Assembly: GCF_018139145.2 (NCBI RefSeq)
Contig: NW_026114224.1
Coordinates: forward strand, 1,488,001 to 1,552,000
From: Gymnogyps californianus
Taxonomy: Eukaryota; Chordata; Aves; Accipitriformes; Cathartidae
Direction: 5' to 3'
DNA: 64,000 bases
Shown here: positions 1 to 12,100 of the stretch, one piece after another
Layout of the letters: every line of letters begins with the position of its first letter
How positions within the stretch are numbered: the first letter of the stretch is position 1
Made by a program: the position numbers and the translations under genes
Notes under the pieces: model-generated
Told to the model about the DNA's origin: nothing
What the model saw: only the letters and a program-made list of their open reading frames with translations
The model's database searches: none

Positions 1-9
1 ATTGCTTAC

Positions 10-101
10 TGGGTAGGCAGGCAGAAGTCCTCCAGGTCCCACAATATACTGGTTATGCAACAAGGGTGGTACACCTTGGGGCAGGTTTGGGGGAGCTTTG
101 C
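10..101 (-). CDS. UBAP2: UBAP2 exon c19: [15 protein letters not shown] segment (last exon in window)
   Basis: 92 nt, phase 1 in and 0 out. Acceptor TTGATTCTACAG, donor GTAAGC at 4-9. Encodes [20 protein letters not shown] then [11 protein letters not shown], the strongly conserved start of the P/Y/G-rich C-terminal region. The gene continues beyond position 1. Confidence 0.95.
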
Positions 102-3100
102 CTGTAGAATCAAAATACAGACACTTTAACAAGCCTTTAGAAAAGAAAAGGCTTCAGCATTGAGACAAGATAGCTCACAAGCCCTGGCGTCTGCACTGTC
201 ATGGCTTGTAAAGAGCAGAACTAGGCAGAAGAATTTTGTGCTGGTTGATGAAAATGCTCAAAATAGCCTGAAGAGTTTAACCATGCCTCAAAGAAGGGAA
301 AGCACAGGCTACTTAAGACTGAAAACAGTCCCATCAGAGAACAGTGTGATTTTGTCATTTACTTTGTCCAAGAGGATTACAAGAATTACAGGAACTTCTC
401 CTTTCCTCAGTCCTGTCCTGAAGGCAAAATTCAGGCATTGTTCTCAATCTAAGAGAGCAAATTCTCTCCTTTCATTTTCTGCTCTGTCAACACATTCCCC
501 CTTATCACCAGAGCAATAGACTGGAAAACACAAAATGTTGCTAGCATACTTTTTGTGGGTGACTTATTGCAGCTGGGAATAGCAAAGAGAAGAAGACTGA
601 AACAGTTTCAGTTGCCTCCATGAAGCAGTGCTAGGAAGCAGAAGAGTAAAAAAATGCACTTTGGCCAGTCATCAGACACTTCATTTGCAAGGTTTTGGAA
701 TGAGAAATGAGAAATCCTTCTGTAACTAAGTTTGATCTTAATATTTAAAATCATTCACTTCACTCCAAAGGATTTCCTTTTAGCAGTTCAGGTTGATTAG
801 AGAAGCAAGAGAGAATTTAGCATTGCTTCCACTTCAGTGCAAGAAGCCTCCCCACCTTCTCTGTGGACCCTTTTTCTGAAGTGCTATTTGCTGTGGAATG
901 ACCCAGACATCAGACACTTTTTTACTTTCTGTAGATGCGACAGTAGGGATGTGGCATATGATAATGATGACACTGCAGTATATTTTGATACTGCCAAATG
1001 AATTCAAGTCATAGAGAAGACTGAAATTAAAGCTAATGTGAACTCACAGCCAAGAGCTGATCACAACCTGGAATACAAACTGGGCGAATCTCCTAGCCCA
1101 AAACTTTCAAAGTCAGAACTGCTCTGGTGTCTATTTATAAAGCTCTTTGGGGATGGAATGTGCTATATAAATGCCACATAACACCCTAACAAATATTTCA
1201 AATACACAAAACCAGGCAACTTTATTTTATAAGCCAGCAAATAAAGCATGCTGAAAATGCTAGTCAAGAGTGTGGATTTCTTAGCTCAGTTATGGCTGGT
1301 GAGATGCTCAACCGACAGCCCTGCTGACTGAAGTCCTCTATCTACGTGATCTGTTAATATTGCAAACCTGAAGACACTAAGGGAGCTGCCCGTGTGGTAG
1401 CAGCTGGTATAGACACACTGGTAACGCTCAGGCCAAGGCTGTTTGTAGTGTTCATACTGCTTGCCATGCTGACAACCGAAGAGGTGGTGCTAGCGGCTGA
1501 GGTTGAAACAGTTGAAAAGGTTGTTGAGGGCTGGAGCAAAGTTGTGTTCTCAACACTAGTGTGCTAGAAAGGAGACAAAAAGAATGAGGATCACAGAGCA
1601 AATAAACCACAGTGGAAGATGCTGGGGAAAAAAAAAAAAAACAAAAACCAAAACCAACAATATTTTAAGTAACAGCAGCATATGCAAAAGAAAAAGATAT
1701 GCATTATCTATGTACCAAGTAAGCAACTAAGTTGCATGCTTGTGATTTTTAAGTATTCAAAGAAAATTATTACATGAGAGTTAAATTCAAACCGCTATAT
1801 CATCACAAAATTATACCACAGTAACTCAAATGTCACTCCATTGCATTATTTCTTGCGCTTTGCTTGTATACTCCTTTAAGCTAGTACTTGTTATGTTAAA
1901 TAAACTCCTATATTCTTCCAAAAGACAGCATTTGTTTTCAAAATACAGGACACTGCTATCGTGATTTCCTCAATGCGCTTGTGGAATTTAAAAGAGTAAA
2001 ACTGCAGTGCCCCACAACAGAGTCAATGTGGTAAACTGAAACGCAGACCAGATGTATTACAGGAACACGTGAGGATAAAGGAGTTCCTGGTTTGAATCCA
2101 GCACAATACAGTGCCTTAGCTGTAAGCTGATCACACTTGCAAAACAGTGTCATCAACACACAGAAGCCAAAACAACTCTGACAACAGAAAAGAAGGACAT
2201 TTGGATAAGTGTGAATTTTTAAGTTACATATTCAGTAGGGATGGAGCATTACAAACCAAAATACAGGCATAAAGAAAAGCAGTAACCTATCTGCACACCC
2301 CAACTGGGATTGTACAGAAGTACCCCATCACAGAACAAGGCAGTGTCTCTCTGACTTTTGTTTGTGCAACCTCATCTAGAGCACTGTGTTCACTACCATT
2401 TGCCTTGTTATCTCAAATGCATTAAATACATAGGTGACAACAATACCACATGGTAAACTCTAAAATCATCTGTCACGAGGCATTTGTCATGACATGTATC
2501 ATTCCATCACCTGCATTTTGCCAGCTAACCTCTCCAGTGGAGACTGCTAACAGTCCACATTTTGGAGCAGTTTCAGACAGCCATTTGAAAAGATTTTTTT
2601 TTTTTTTTTAATACATTTGTTACAAGAAGTTCTTTCTTTATTCCATCCCCCTTGCTGGCACGAAAATTTCCTCTACAGTTGTGTGACTGGCAAGTCTCTG
2701 CAATAGCTATTCCTGATCTAGTACAAATCACAAGTGGTAAAGACTGTTTTTACCACTAGAGGGCTGGCAGTCCTCCTTCCCTGAGATAAGGCTCTTGTTT
2801 CAGTTCTTAGTGTACTGGGACACAATGAACTTTAAGAGAGGGTCTTAATCATCAGATAAACTGACTATATGCCAAACATTTGTTGAAATGCGAATAGGAC
2901 TTACTGCATGTGATGTGCTTGAAGACAACACTGAGGCAGGGGAGAGGCTGCTCTGATGATTGGAAAGGGAGCTAGAAAGAAATTGCAAAGAATTAATAAA
3001 ATTAATTTTTCCTACAACACTTTTTAATATATATATGTATGTATATATACACACATATATATACAAACACAGAGTAGGTAGTAGGATATTAGTTAAAGAA

Positions 3101-6100
3101 TAAAAATTGTAGGTATGTGTATACACATACACACACAGTAGGATATTAAAGAAAAAAGTTGTCTGTATGGGGGTGTGTGTATATATATATACACACCCCT
3201 ACAGACATTTTTTCCTTTAACTAATATCCTACTACCGTTTAATGAAAAAAAATGAAGTACAGAGACAACTATTACTAACAAGAAACATCTAAAACACCAT
3301 TCACTTGTATTTATCAATTTATTATATTTTTAGAAAAACAATAGCTGCTTCAGGAATTATGTAGCAATGACTCCAAGACATGTAAAGTCCAAAACCAGAA
3401 GAAGGTTCACACAACACATGGCTTGTTTCTCATTCTTTCCCTGAGCAACTGCTGCTGCCTGCCACGGGGCACAGGTATTAATTAGGCGAGGCAGTGCTTT
3501 GGTTTGACTCACTATGGTATTTCTCACATAACCTGCATAACATTAGTTCAACCAATTAGAACTGCAGGGTATTTGCCCCATAACTCTGCCAAAAGTCCCA
3601 ACACACTCTCAAAAGACAGGGCTCAAAAAACCCAGCAAATGAAGAGCATCTGTGAAAGCCCAAAAATTAGACATACTACTACAGAATCTGGCAATTTAAT
3701 CAAGGCTGGTTCATACCACTATACCCCACCAAAAGCCATTTCCTCTTTGAAAAGATGAATCAGAACTATCAGCTCAGTTTTATACATATACTGTAAAATA
3801 TGAAAATAAAGAATCCCCTGATGAAAAACATCTGCAGATAACTTCATTTTAGGAAGCAACTCTGCTTTAGCACCATCTTTTTTCCCTAGCTGACCAGGTC
3901 TGTGAACTTTTGGCAATAACAGCTGCACCGACATTCATCTGTAATCCAAAGATCTTTAAATGTTTCCCTGAAAGGTGACTGAAACTGGTTCTTAAAACAT
4001 TTACACTGACAAAAGTTATACCTTACATTCGAGGTCAAGAACATAACTTACAGTACAGTATGGAATAAACAAAATGAACGCTGAACAAAGGCAAACAAAA
4101 CAAAGCCATAAAAAATATGTATGGTTTGGTGCTCGAAAAGCCCCTCCTCATGTGAAATCAGAAGCAAGAGAGATCCTAACCATAACAAATATTTTAGTGT
4201 TCTCTATGGAAATAGCCACAAGAAAATACAGCAGTTTTCATAACAAAGCTGCAGGCTAAATTATATGCCCTAATTTAAGGGCAAATACTTCTGGCAGCTC
4301 TTTGAGGTGTGGGACCAGAATAAATCTTGGCAGTTTCATAGATTAATTTTACTTCGACTCTTTAAAACTGTTCCCCATCTGCAGGAATTACAATGACACC
4401 ACTTCAGGCAGCAAGGAAAGAAATGGTTCAGTCCAACATACAGTTTTAAACCACTCCCTCGCCCACTCTCCCTGGCTCTTCTAATAAGCCTTAATTGACC
4501 ATCTGACCTACGGTAGAGATGCAGACAAGAGTCGCCAGCACAACCAAGTCAGATATGCTTGGAATTCAGGAATCATCTTTTCATGGTGCTTGGTATCTGT
4601 CCAACAGCATCAATCCCCCAACTAAAATTTCTACCAATGTACACAGCTTTTCAACAAACAAATGTGGGGAGATGATGCTTCTAATGTGAATGGAGTAATT
4701 CTTGTTATTTGACACGTTTACCATTTTATTCAACAGAAAACACTAGTGTATTAAGAGAGAATCAACCATGTCCTAGCTGTGAAACAGAAAAAACCCTGTG
4801 ATAGTCCATCAAATTAGTTTCTTATATTAACAAATACAGTACAAAGGTGAGTATTAAAATATCACTCAACCAGTATAGCCTCAGATGTCACCTGCCTGAG
4901 GACGAAGCTCAAGTAACAGGCACTGAAAAATCAGACAGATAGTGCAAATGAGCTAAGCTGTGCTAAATGCACTTCCAGGAACACCAATCTGATATTTCAA
5001 AGTGTCTTAAGGAAATGTCTTAGAAAAAGAAAAAAAACACACTGTCCCTGTGGAATTATTTCCGGTTTTTAATTTTAAGAAATACAAATATAAATGAAAC
5101 TACAATATTTCAAAATTAGCCAGGAAGTAAACTGTTAAGGAATGATTTCAAACATATGACACTAAACAAACAGCAGGCACTGTGGACAAAGTAGGAAAAA
5201 CAAAGTGGGGGAATCAATTTAGCTGGCATGATTGAAGCAAGAGCCCCTTGAAACACAAAGTTGTTTATACACCATGAAAACTTGAGGGCAGCAGCTGCTC
5301 TATCATTAAGAGGCAGCCCAGAGCTCATACTTTGCAACCAGAAACATCCTGGTCTCTTCTGAATCTCTCTCCTAATTCTAGTTAATGTCAGAAAAGGGGA
5401 CCCTGGTGTCTGACAGCCCCACACGCAATCACCTCATGTTTGCCCTTTCCCCAAAATTGAACCCCTTTCAGTTTATCACAACTCCTATTGTACCTGCTTA
5501 ACTGGGAAAGTGAGCTGCTGGCCAAATCACTGGACTGAGGCAAGCTGGGCAACGTTGCTGTGTGCTGTGATGCTGAAGGCAGAAGCGAAGCAGTGGTGGA
5601 TACCGTGCTAGGCAGAGAACCAGCAGAAGGTAGCGAAGGAGAAGGCTCTGTCTTAGGCGCTGGAACTGATGAAGTAGCTGCAATGAGTTAAAAAGAGGCA
5701 TTCAAAGACAAATTCCACCATACCTGACATCCCAGCCTGGATCCAGGAACACAACAGTATTCTCCCCTTGGTTTACAAAAACCTGACCATTAAGAACCAA
5801 TAACAGTATCAAGCAATCTGGCTATTAATGAAAATTCAAACAGCAACAGAACTATCATTTTTTCCCTTTAAGCTCTTCACCTACAACAGATTTATAATTT
5901 TCACTGCTACACGTGTAGTAAACTACAGTCTTCTGCACTTCACCTCCCACTATCTGGATTACTAACTTTTGCTCGCAAGTCAATCCTCATTTTAAAATTC
6001 CTTGCATTTGGTTCCACAAACAAAAGTCATTTGCACTTTTCAAGGCGCTGTACAAATCTGCTTTTACCTACAGCTCTGCTGCTTCATTCCAACCTACACG

Positions 6101-9100
6101 GCACCTTAGATGTTTGAAACTTGGATCGCTGGAGTACAAGGGCACATACAATTTACCAGTTTGGAGAACTGAGTCAAATGTGTAATGCAGTAGAATAAAA
6201 GAAGCTAAAATAAAAGGCCACAATTGAGCACAGCATTAAGCACTTTTAATGGCTAAAGAGTTGTCAAATATTGTCTTACTTTATTTGACTTAGATAACAA
6301 AAAGCATTTAGCATTAATATTACTTTTTAGGCTATACAGAGTAGAACTTGTTTACCACAGATGTGCCTTTCCAAAGGATCACTATACTGTAATAAAACAC
6401 TGAACAACTCTACTGCCCAACATAATACCCAGCTGTTTCTACACTTATCTCTTGTCCTCCGAAGATAATACACAGAATTAGAGGCACTCACCCACCAATA
6501 AAACTCAGAGAGAGAGTTGAGCCCTGCCTTCTGCTGGGCCATGCTTCCATACCACACCAGAGACCACTACCCAGTGGATCATCACTAACTTGCAATGCAT
6601 GTGAAGACAGTCTTAGAATGGTCACCAAACAAAAGTCAGATATACGCTTGGAAGTTACGTATCACAGTTTGTTCACGTTATTGGCTTGGTTTCCTCGCTA
6701 AATGACCCGAGTCAGGTTGCTGGATTGGGCGCTATGCAAACAGAAATCAAGAGGTCTTGGCCTTAGCAATAAGTATGATGGTAACTGACAACAGAGAAGG
6801 AAATTCAAGTGACAAACAGAAACATAGTTATGAAGAAGGCAACTATATCATCTGATACCTCCTGGCAAGATACATATAAAAATAAGTAAGTAACATTTAC
6901 AACTCTCAATACATTTAGAGCAGGGTTCCCTTCTTGAAGTAGATATCCTCAATACAAGGGACAGAATCACCATCTTCATTAAGACCCCTTACAAGATGCC
7001 TGAACACGATGTGCAAGACAAAGAAAACCAGGAGACAAGTAGGATGGTCAGAATTATAACACACCAGCCATGCTTTGAACTAAGGGTTTAGGAAGCATGA
7101 GATCTGGATATTAAAGGACAGCAGCAAAGATGAGAGATGAACAACTAAGAATATTATCAGCACATACAGAAGGGAAAAGGTCAGTACTTTCAAATGTTAA
7201 GAAGAGAGAATTTCAAAATAGTTTGGATGCATGAAATAGATACATGGAAGAAGACTGATTCCAGTTTATGTGCTTGAGATACAGAAAAAACCAAAATTGT
7301 TCTCAAAAGAGAACTGGCATAGAAAAAGGGACTAATAAAGCCGTTATAGAATAATTACAAAAATATTAGGAATTCTCAGATCTTTGTTTTCCATAGCAAA
7401 AAGACAAGTCCTGTAGTGAATTTCATAAATTGTTTATTAATTCTGTACATGAGAGTAAGAAAGTTTTCCACTTGAAAAGTTGTTTTTATATATAACAATC
7501 TTTTAAGTGGTAACTCTTTGGGCATATACACTCCTCCTGCTCATTTAAATTGAACTTGGCACTAACAAAACACTGTTTACAGGTCTGAAAACTCAACTTC
7601 TTTCTACTCAGAAGTATAAAAAAAAATGCTGCCCCACTAATGACCTACCTGAAGAGATGTTTAAGAGGATAGACCTAAAATTGAAGCATTGGAATTCCAA
7701 AAGATGTTAATTCACACTGCTGCCCTTGAAAACTTCCACAGAGCAGCACATAAAGGTCAGAAGAGTGAATACTATAATTATTTTAACTCCAGGAAGAGAG
7801 CTGTAGGGGTGCTACAAGTAAAATATCACATTAGAAACAAACCAAGATGAAGATAACAGTAATGCCTGTATCAGAGCCAGTACTGTGTTATTGTTACTCC
7901 ACTGCAAGGCAGCAAGCTACCCGGCAGAGGGAGCATGTTAGTCACCCTTATTCCCCACGGGCTTGTAATAGGGCATAAGTAGCACTATACCCAGTGAGAG
8001 GTGCATTCAAAGAATGTGACTTTGTTTCATTACAGCTAAATGCTACTCACAGCTTCCCAACTGAGAATTGGAAGAATTGCTAAGAAATTTGATATTAATT
8101 TTCAATTTTATATTTTATTTTAATTTTATATTAATTTTTGGCAGATAAATTCAAAAGAAAAAGCAGCAGCAAAGCAGCTTCTCTAATTCTAAGACTGCTT
8201 AGGTTTGTAGATTTAATAGGGCTGCTTTCATACTTCAGTTTTAGTCAAGAAGCAAGCAGTATATCCTATGCAAGTACAAAATAAACTCAAATGGGTCAGC
8301 CAAAAATTAGCCAGCGAGAACAATATAAAACCTTAAACCAGATGTCACTGTGTGTTGGGTTTGTGTAGTGGGGGAGGGGCTACCGGGGTGGCTCCTGTGA
8401 GAAGCTGCTAGAAGCTTCCCTGGCTCCAAGTCGGACCTGCCTCTGGCCAAGGCCGAGCCAATCAGCAACGGGAAGAAGCTACTAGAAGTTTCCCTGGCTC
8501 TGGCTCGGCCTTGGCCAGAGGTGGGTCCGAGTCAATCAGCAACGGTGGTAGTGCCTCTGTGATAGCATATTTAAGAAGGGGAAAAGACTGCTGAGAAAAG
8601 AGGGTGGAGGAAGAAGATGGGAGAGGAGGAAGAAGAGCTACAGTGAAGAGAGGAGTGGGCTGTGAGAGAAACAATCATGCAGACATCGAGGTCAGTGAAG
8701 AAGGAAAGGGAGGAGGTGCGCCAGAGCAGAGATTCCCCTGCAGCCCGTGGTGAGATGGCAGGCTGTCCCCCTGCAGCCCATGGAGGTTTAACAGTTGTCC
8801 TGGTTTCGGCTGGGACAGAGTTAACTCTCTTCTTAGTAGCTGGTACAGTGCTGTGGTTTGGATTTAGTGTGAGAATGATGTTGATAACACTCTGATGTGT
8901 TAGTTGTTGCTAAGTAGGGCTTATCTTAAGCCAAGGACTTTTCAGTTTCCCATGCTCTGCCAGCAAGCAGGTGTGCAAGAAGCTGGGAGGGAGCATGGCC
9001 GGGGCAGCTGACCTGAACTAGCCAAAGGGGTATTCCATACCATGGAACGTCATGCCCAGTGGTTAGCTCAGTTGGTTAGAGCGTGGTGCTAATAACGCAA

Positions 9101-12100
9101 AAAGGTCGCGGGTTCGATCCCCAAATTTCCAGTATATAAACAGGGGGGAGTTGGCCGGGAGGCGCAGATCACAGCTCTGGCATCGGTCAGCGGGTGGTGA
9201 GCAATTGCATTGTGCATCACTGGGGTTTTTTTTTCCTTTCCCCCCCTTTTTTTGTTATATTCCTTTTCATTACTATTAGTAGTAGTAGTATTAGTATTAT
9301 TATATTTCATTATTATTATTATTGTTAATTTTATATTTTACTTTAGTTATTAAAACTGTTCTTATCTCAACCCACGAGTTCTGCCTTCTTTCCTGATTCT
9401 CCTCCCCATCCCACCAGGAGCAGGGGGAGGGGGACGGGGAGCGAGGGAGCGGCTGTGTGGTGCTTGGCTTCTGACTGGGGTTAAACCACGACAACAGTGG
9501 AGCAGAGATTCCCCTGCAGCCCATGGAGGACCCCACACTGGAGCAGGTGGCTGGGCCCAAAGAAGGCCATGACTCTGTGGGAAAGCCCACGCTGGAGCAG
9601 TTCATGGAGGACTGCAGTGTGTGGAAAGGACTTGCGTTGGAGAAGCTCATGGAGGGCTGACCCCCGTGAGAGGGACCCCACGCTGGAGCAGGGGAAGAGT
9701 GTGAGGAGTCCTCCCCCTGAGGAGGAAGGAGCGGCAGAGACAATGTGGGACGAACTGACCGCAACCCCCATTCCCTGTGGGGGAGGAGGTAGAGGAATCG
9801 GGAGCAAAGCTGAGCCCAGGAAGAAGGGAGGGATGGGGGGAAGGTGTGTTTCTAAGATATGGTTCCATTTCTCATCGTCCCACTCTGATTTGGTTGTTAA
9901 CAAATTAAATTGGTTTATTTTTCCCCCAAAATCGAGTCTGTTTTGCCTGTGACCATAAGCAGTGAGTGATCCCTCTCTGTCCTTGTCTCGACCCACGAGT
10001 TTTTTTGTTGTATTTTCTCCTCCCCATCCCGCCGGGGGGGAGGAGTGAGCGAGCGAGCAAGCGGCTGCATGGTGCTTTGTTGCCAGCTGGGCTTAAACCA
10101 CGACACACTGCTACAGTTGTGCGCACAGCAAGTAGTAAGGAAAGATCAGAAAGTCCTGTGCACAACCAAGCTTCGTAAACTTACTGTCAAGAGTTGCCTG
10201 TGTTCTAACACCACTGTGCCCATTCTGTAAACAAAGGAGAAATGAATAAATCATCTTAGAGGTATATTAAATTTTCAGACTGAATCACACATAGAGTTTT
10301 GCATGAAGCATGTTCAATATTCATTCTAAATTGAAAGACAAAAAAGGCAGAAAATTAACTTTTTACTGCCTTTAACAAAACCACATAATAAAGTTGTCTC
10401 AAGTGCAAGGTGTCCTGAACATACAGAATCCCATACACTGCCCATACTACACCCATCAGCAGGAGAACTTCTCATGTACTGTATATAACATAAACTTCAG
10501 GTTCACACCAATATGAAAGAATGAATTGTGTTAACATATAGGAAATGGTTGTCCTTTTGATCTAATGCAACTCACAATTTTAACTATCCAAGTTACAGAG
10601 ATGCCAATTTTTTTCCATTGAAAGAAAAGACTTGAGAGGCACCAGTTGTTTTTTGGATAACGCTGGAGTACAGAAGTGGATAGTCTAAGCTTGATCCTCA
10701 CCAGTACATACGAGCTAGTGCAGAAGACAAGTGTGACTGAGCCATTACATAACAAAGGCCAGAAGTAAATAAACTTACAAACTCTCACAAGTTCCTTAAA
10801 CATTTAATAAATTAAGTTCTCTTAAAACAAACCTACATTCTGTATACAAAGAGAGTAGGTGCTTTTGAATATCTCCCAAGAGAGATCCTCTCTGTCCTAG
10901 ATTAGACCTCTCCCTAGGCTTTTTAAAATAAAACATGAAACTAATTCCCACTGCTGTTTAAATCCAACAGAAGAGTAATGCTGGAGGGGCCACAAAGAGT
11001 TTGGAATTCATTTGCTAGGTGCCATATAAATTTAATAAATAATATACCTTTGGATAGAAACTGTCAAGTTATGGCAAAATACCATGATTAATATTTACAC
11101 ACAGAGATAGTTCCTTTTTTAAAAGCTAAACTTCAGGGAAGGAAACTCAACTAGAATGTTAAGTGTTACTAAGAAAAAAAAAATCAAACAGCAATTTAAG
11201 ATGTCAAAACCCATAAAATCAGAGGCTCTTATATCCCAAATACAAAAATGGCTACACAATAGGAAAAGAAAAAAAAACAACAGAGTGGACTTGGGAATCA
11301 AAAATACCAATTGGCTTGGTTAAAATATTAACATAGCAGGGTAATACAAGTCTAACACGGATAAGAATATTTCACCTTTTTCAAGGTCTTATTTCTGAAA
11401 TTCACTAACCGTAACTGCAACAGGGGTTGATTCAGATGGAGCCATGGAGCTTTGGTACGCTATCCTACTATGCACAGAAGTCTGGTCATAGGAGGAAGTT
11501 GTTGTTACTGGGCTAGTGCTCTGGGATGAGCAGGTCAGACTGGAAGAGGTGATGGCAGAGGTTGTGTAGGTGGACTCCTGTACTGTATTGGATATTGGCA
11601 AAGAGGTATTCAAAGGATCACTGGAAAAAGTAAAAATTATTTATCATCTTGGTAAACAACATCTCAAACACCTTCAGGAAAATATCAGCTCCTATACAGT
11701 TATCTAGAATTACCTTAAACATGCAGTCAAATCTACATTATTTATACTAGAAAATCTAATCATGAAAAAAATATATAATTTTGCTTTGGTTCCCAGTAAT
11801 CACTGCTTCAAAACCATCAGCTGCACTAAGCACCATTCACCTTCCTCCTGCCAGCCCAACCAAAACATGAGTTTACACACAAGCACTTTTCAGTCATGTT
11901 ATTTCCACCTTCTCAAAGGATAAATTAATGATCATAATCTCTCTTTTTTAAACAACTAGATCCATAAAGTCTGGTAAATGATGAGAAACACCCAGTCTCT
12001 TTTTACAATAGAATTCTAACATTACAGTAGCAGTCTAACAGAATGAACTATGCAAAGAGGAAAAAATACTTTAAAACATGCAGGAGTGTTTTACTCTCTA

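Larger units (their letters stand above)
2972..5493 (-). other. UBAP2 intron c16-c17
   Basis: Holds the palindrome (3072-3234), within 170 nt of the c17 acceptor, and the most degraded snoRNA-like copy (4515-4585). Confidence 0.88.
8351..10105 (+). mobile_element. Solo LTR of an avian endogenous retrovirus (outer element, interrupted by a second LTR)
   Basis: Begins TGTGTTGGGTTTGTG and ends CCACGACA, flanked by a perfect 5-bp target-site duplication CACTG (8346-8350 and 10106-10110). It is split by a younger LTR at 8796-9493; without that insert it is about 1050 nt. Contains the GGAGCAGAGATTCCCCTGCA-type repeated segments seen in a widespread bird LTR family and an A/T-rich CATATTTAAG near 8566 as a likely TATA box. 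TG...CA ends and a 5-bp duplication suggest an ERVL-type integrase (inference). No internal viral genes are present. Confidence 0.9.
5678..10184 (-). other. UBAP2 intron c15-c16
   Basis: Holds the nested LTR block (8351-10105) close to the c15 donor and the degraded snoRNA-like copy at 6600-6672. The rest is unremarkable. Confidence 0.88.

Noticed and set aside
5498..5701. Leucine-rich minus-strand open frame
   Set aside because: A shadow frame of exon c16; the S/T/P frame matches the UBAP2 family and agrees with splice phases.
6488..6542. Segment with a good GTGAGT donor (reading [16 protein letters not shown]), considered as the exon between c14 and c16
   Set aside because: No pyrimidine tract or acceptor upstream, and the true 40-nt exon was found at 10185-10224.
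9060..9132. Functional tRNA-Ile gene
   Set aside because: Both sides of the acceptor stem are replaced, the anticodon stem has a mismatch, and it lies as an insertion inside an LTR.
9300..9996. Overlapping open frames of 150-170 codons on both strands
   Set aside because: They fall inside the two nested LTRs and read through LTR low-complexity and polyadenylation regions. Not genes.
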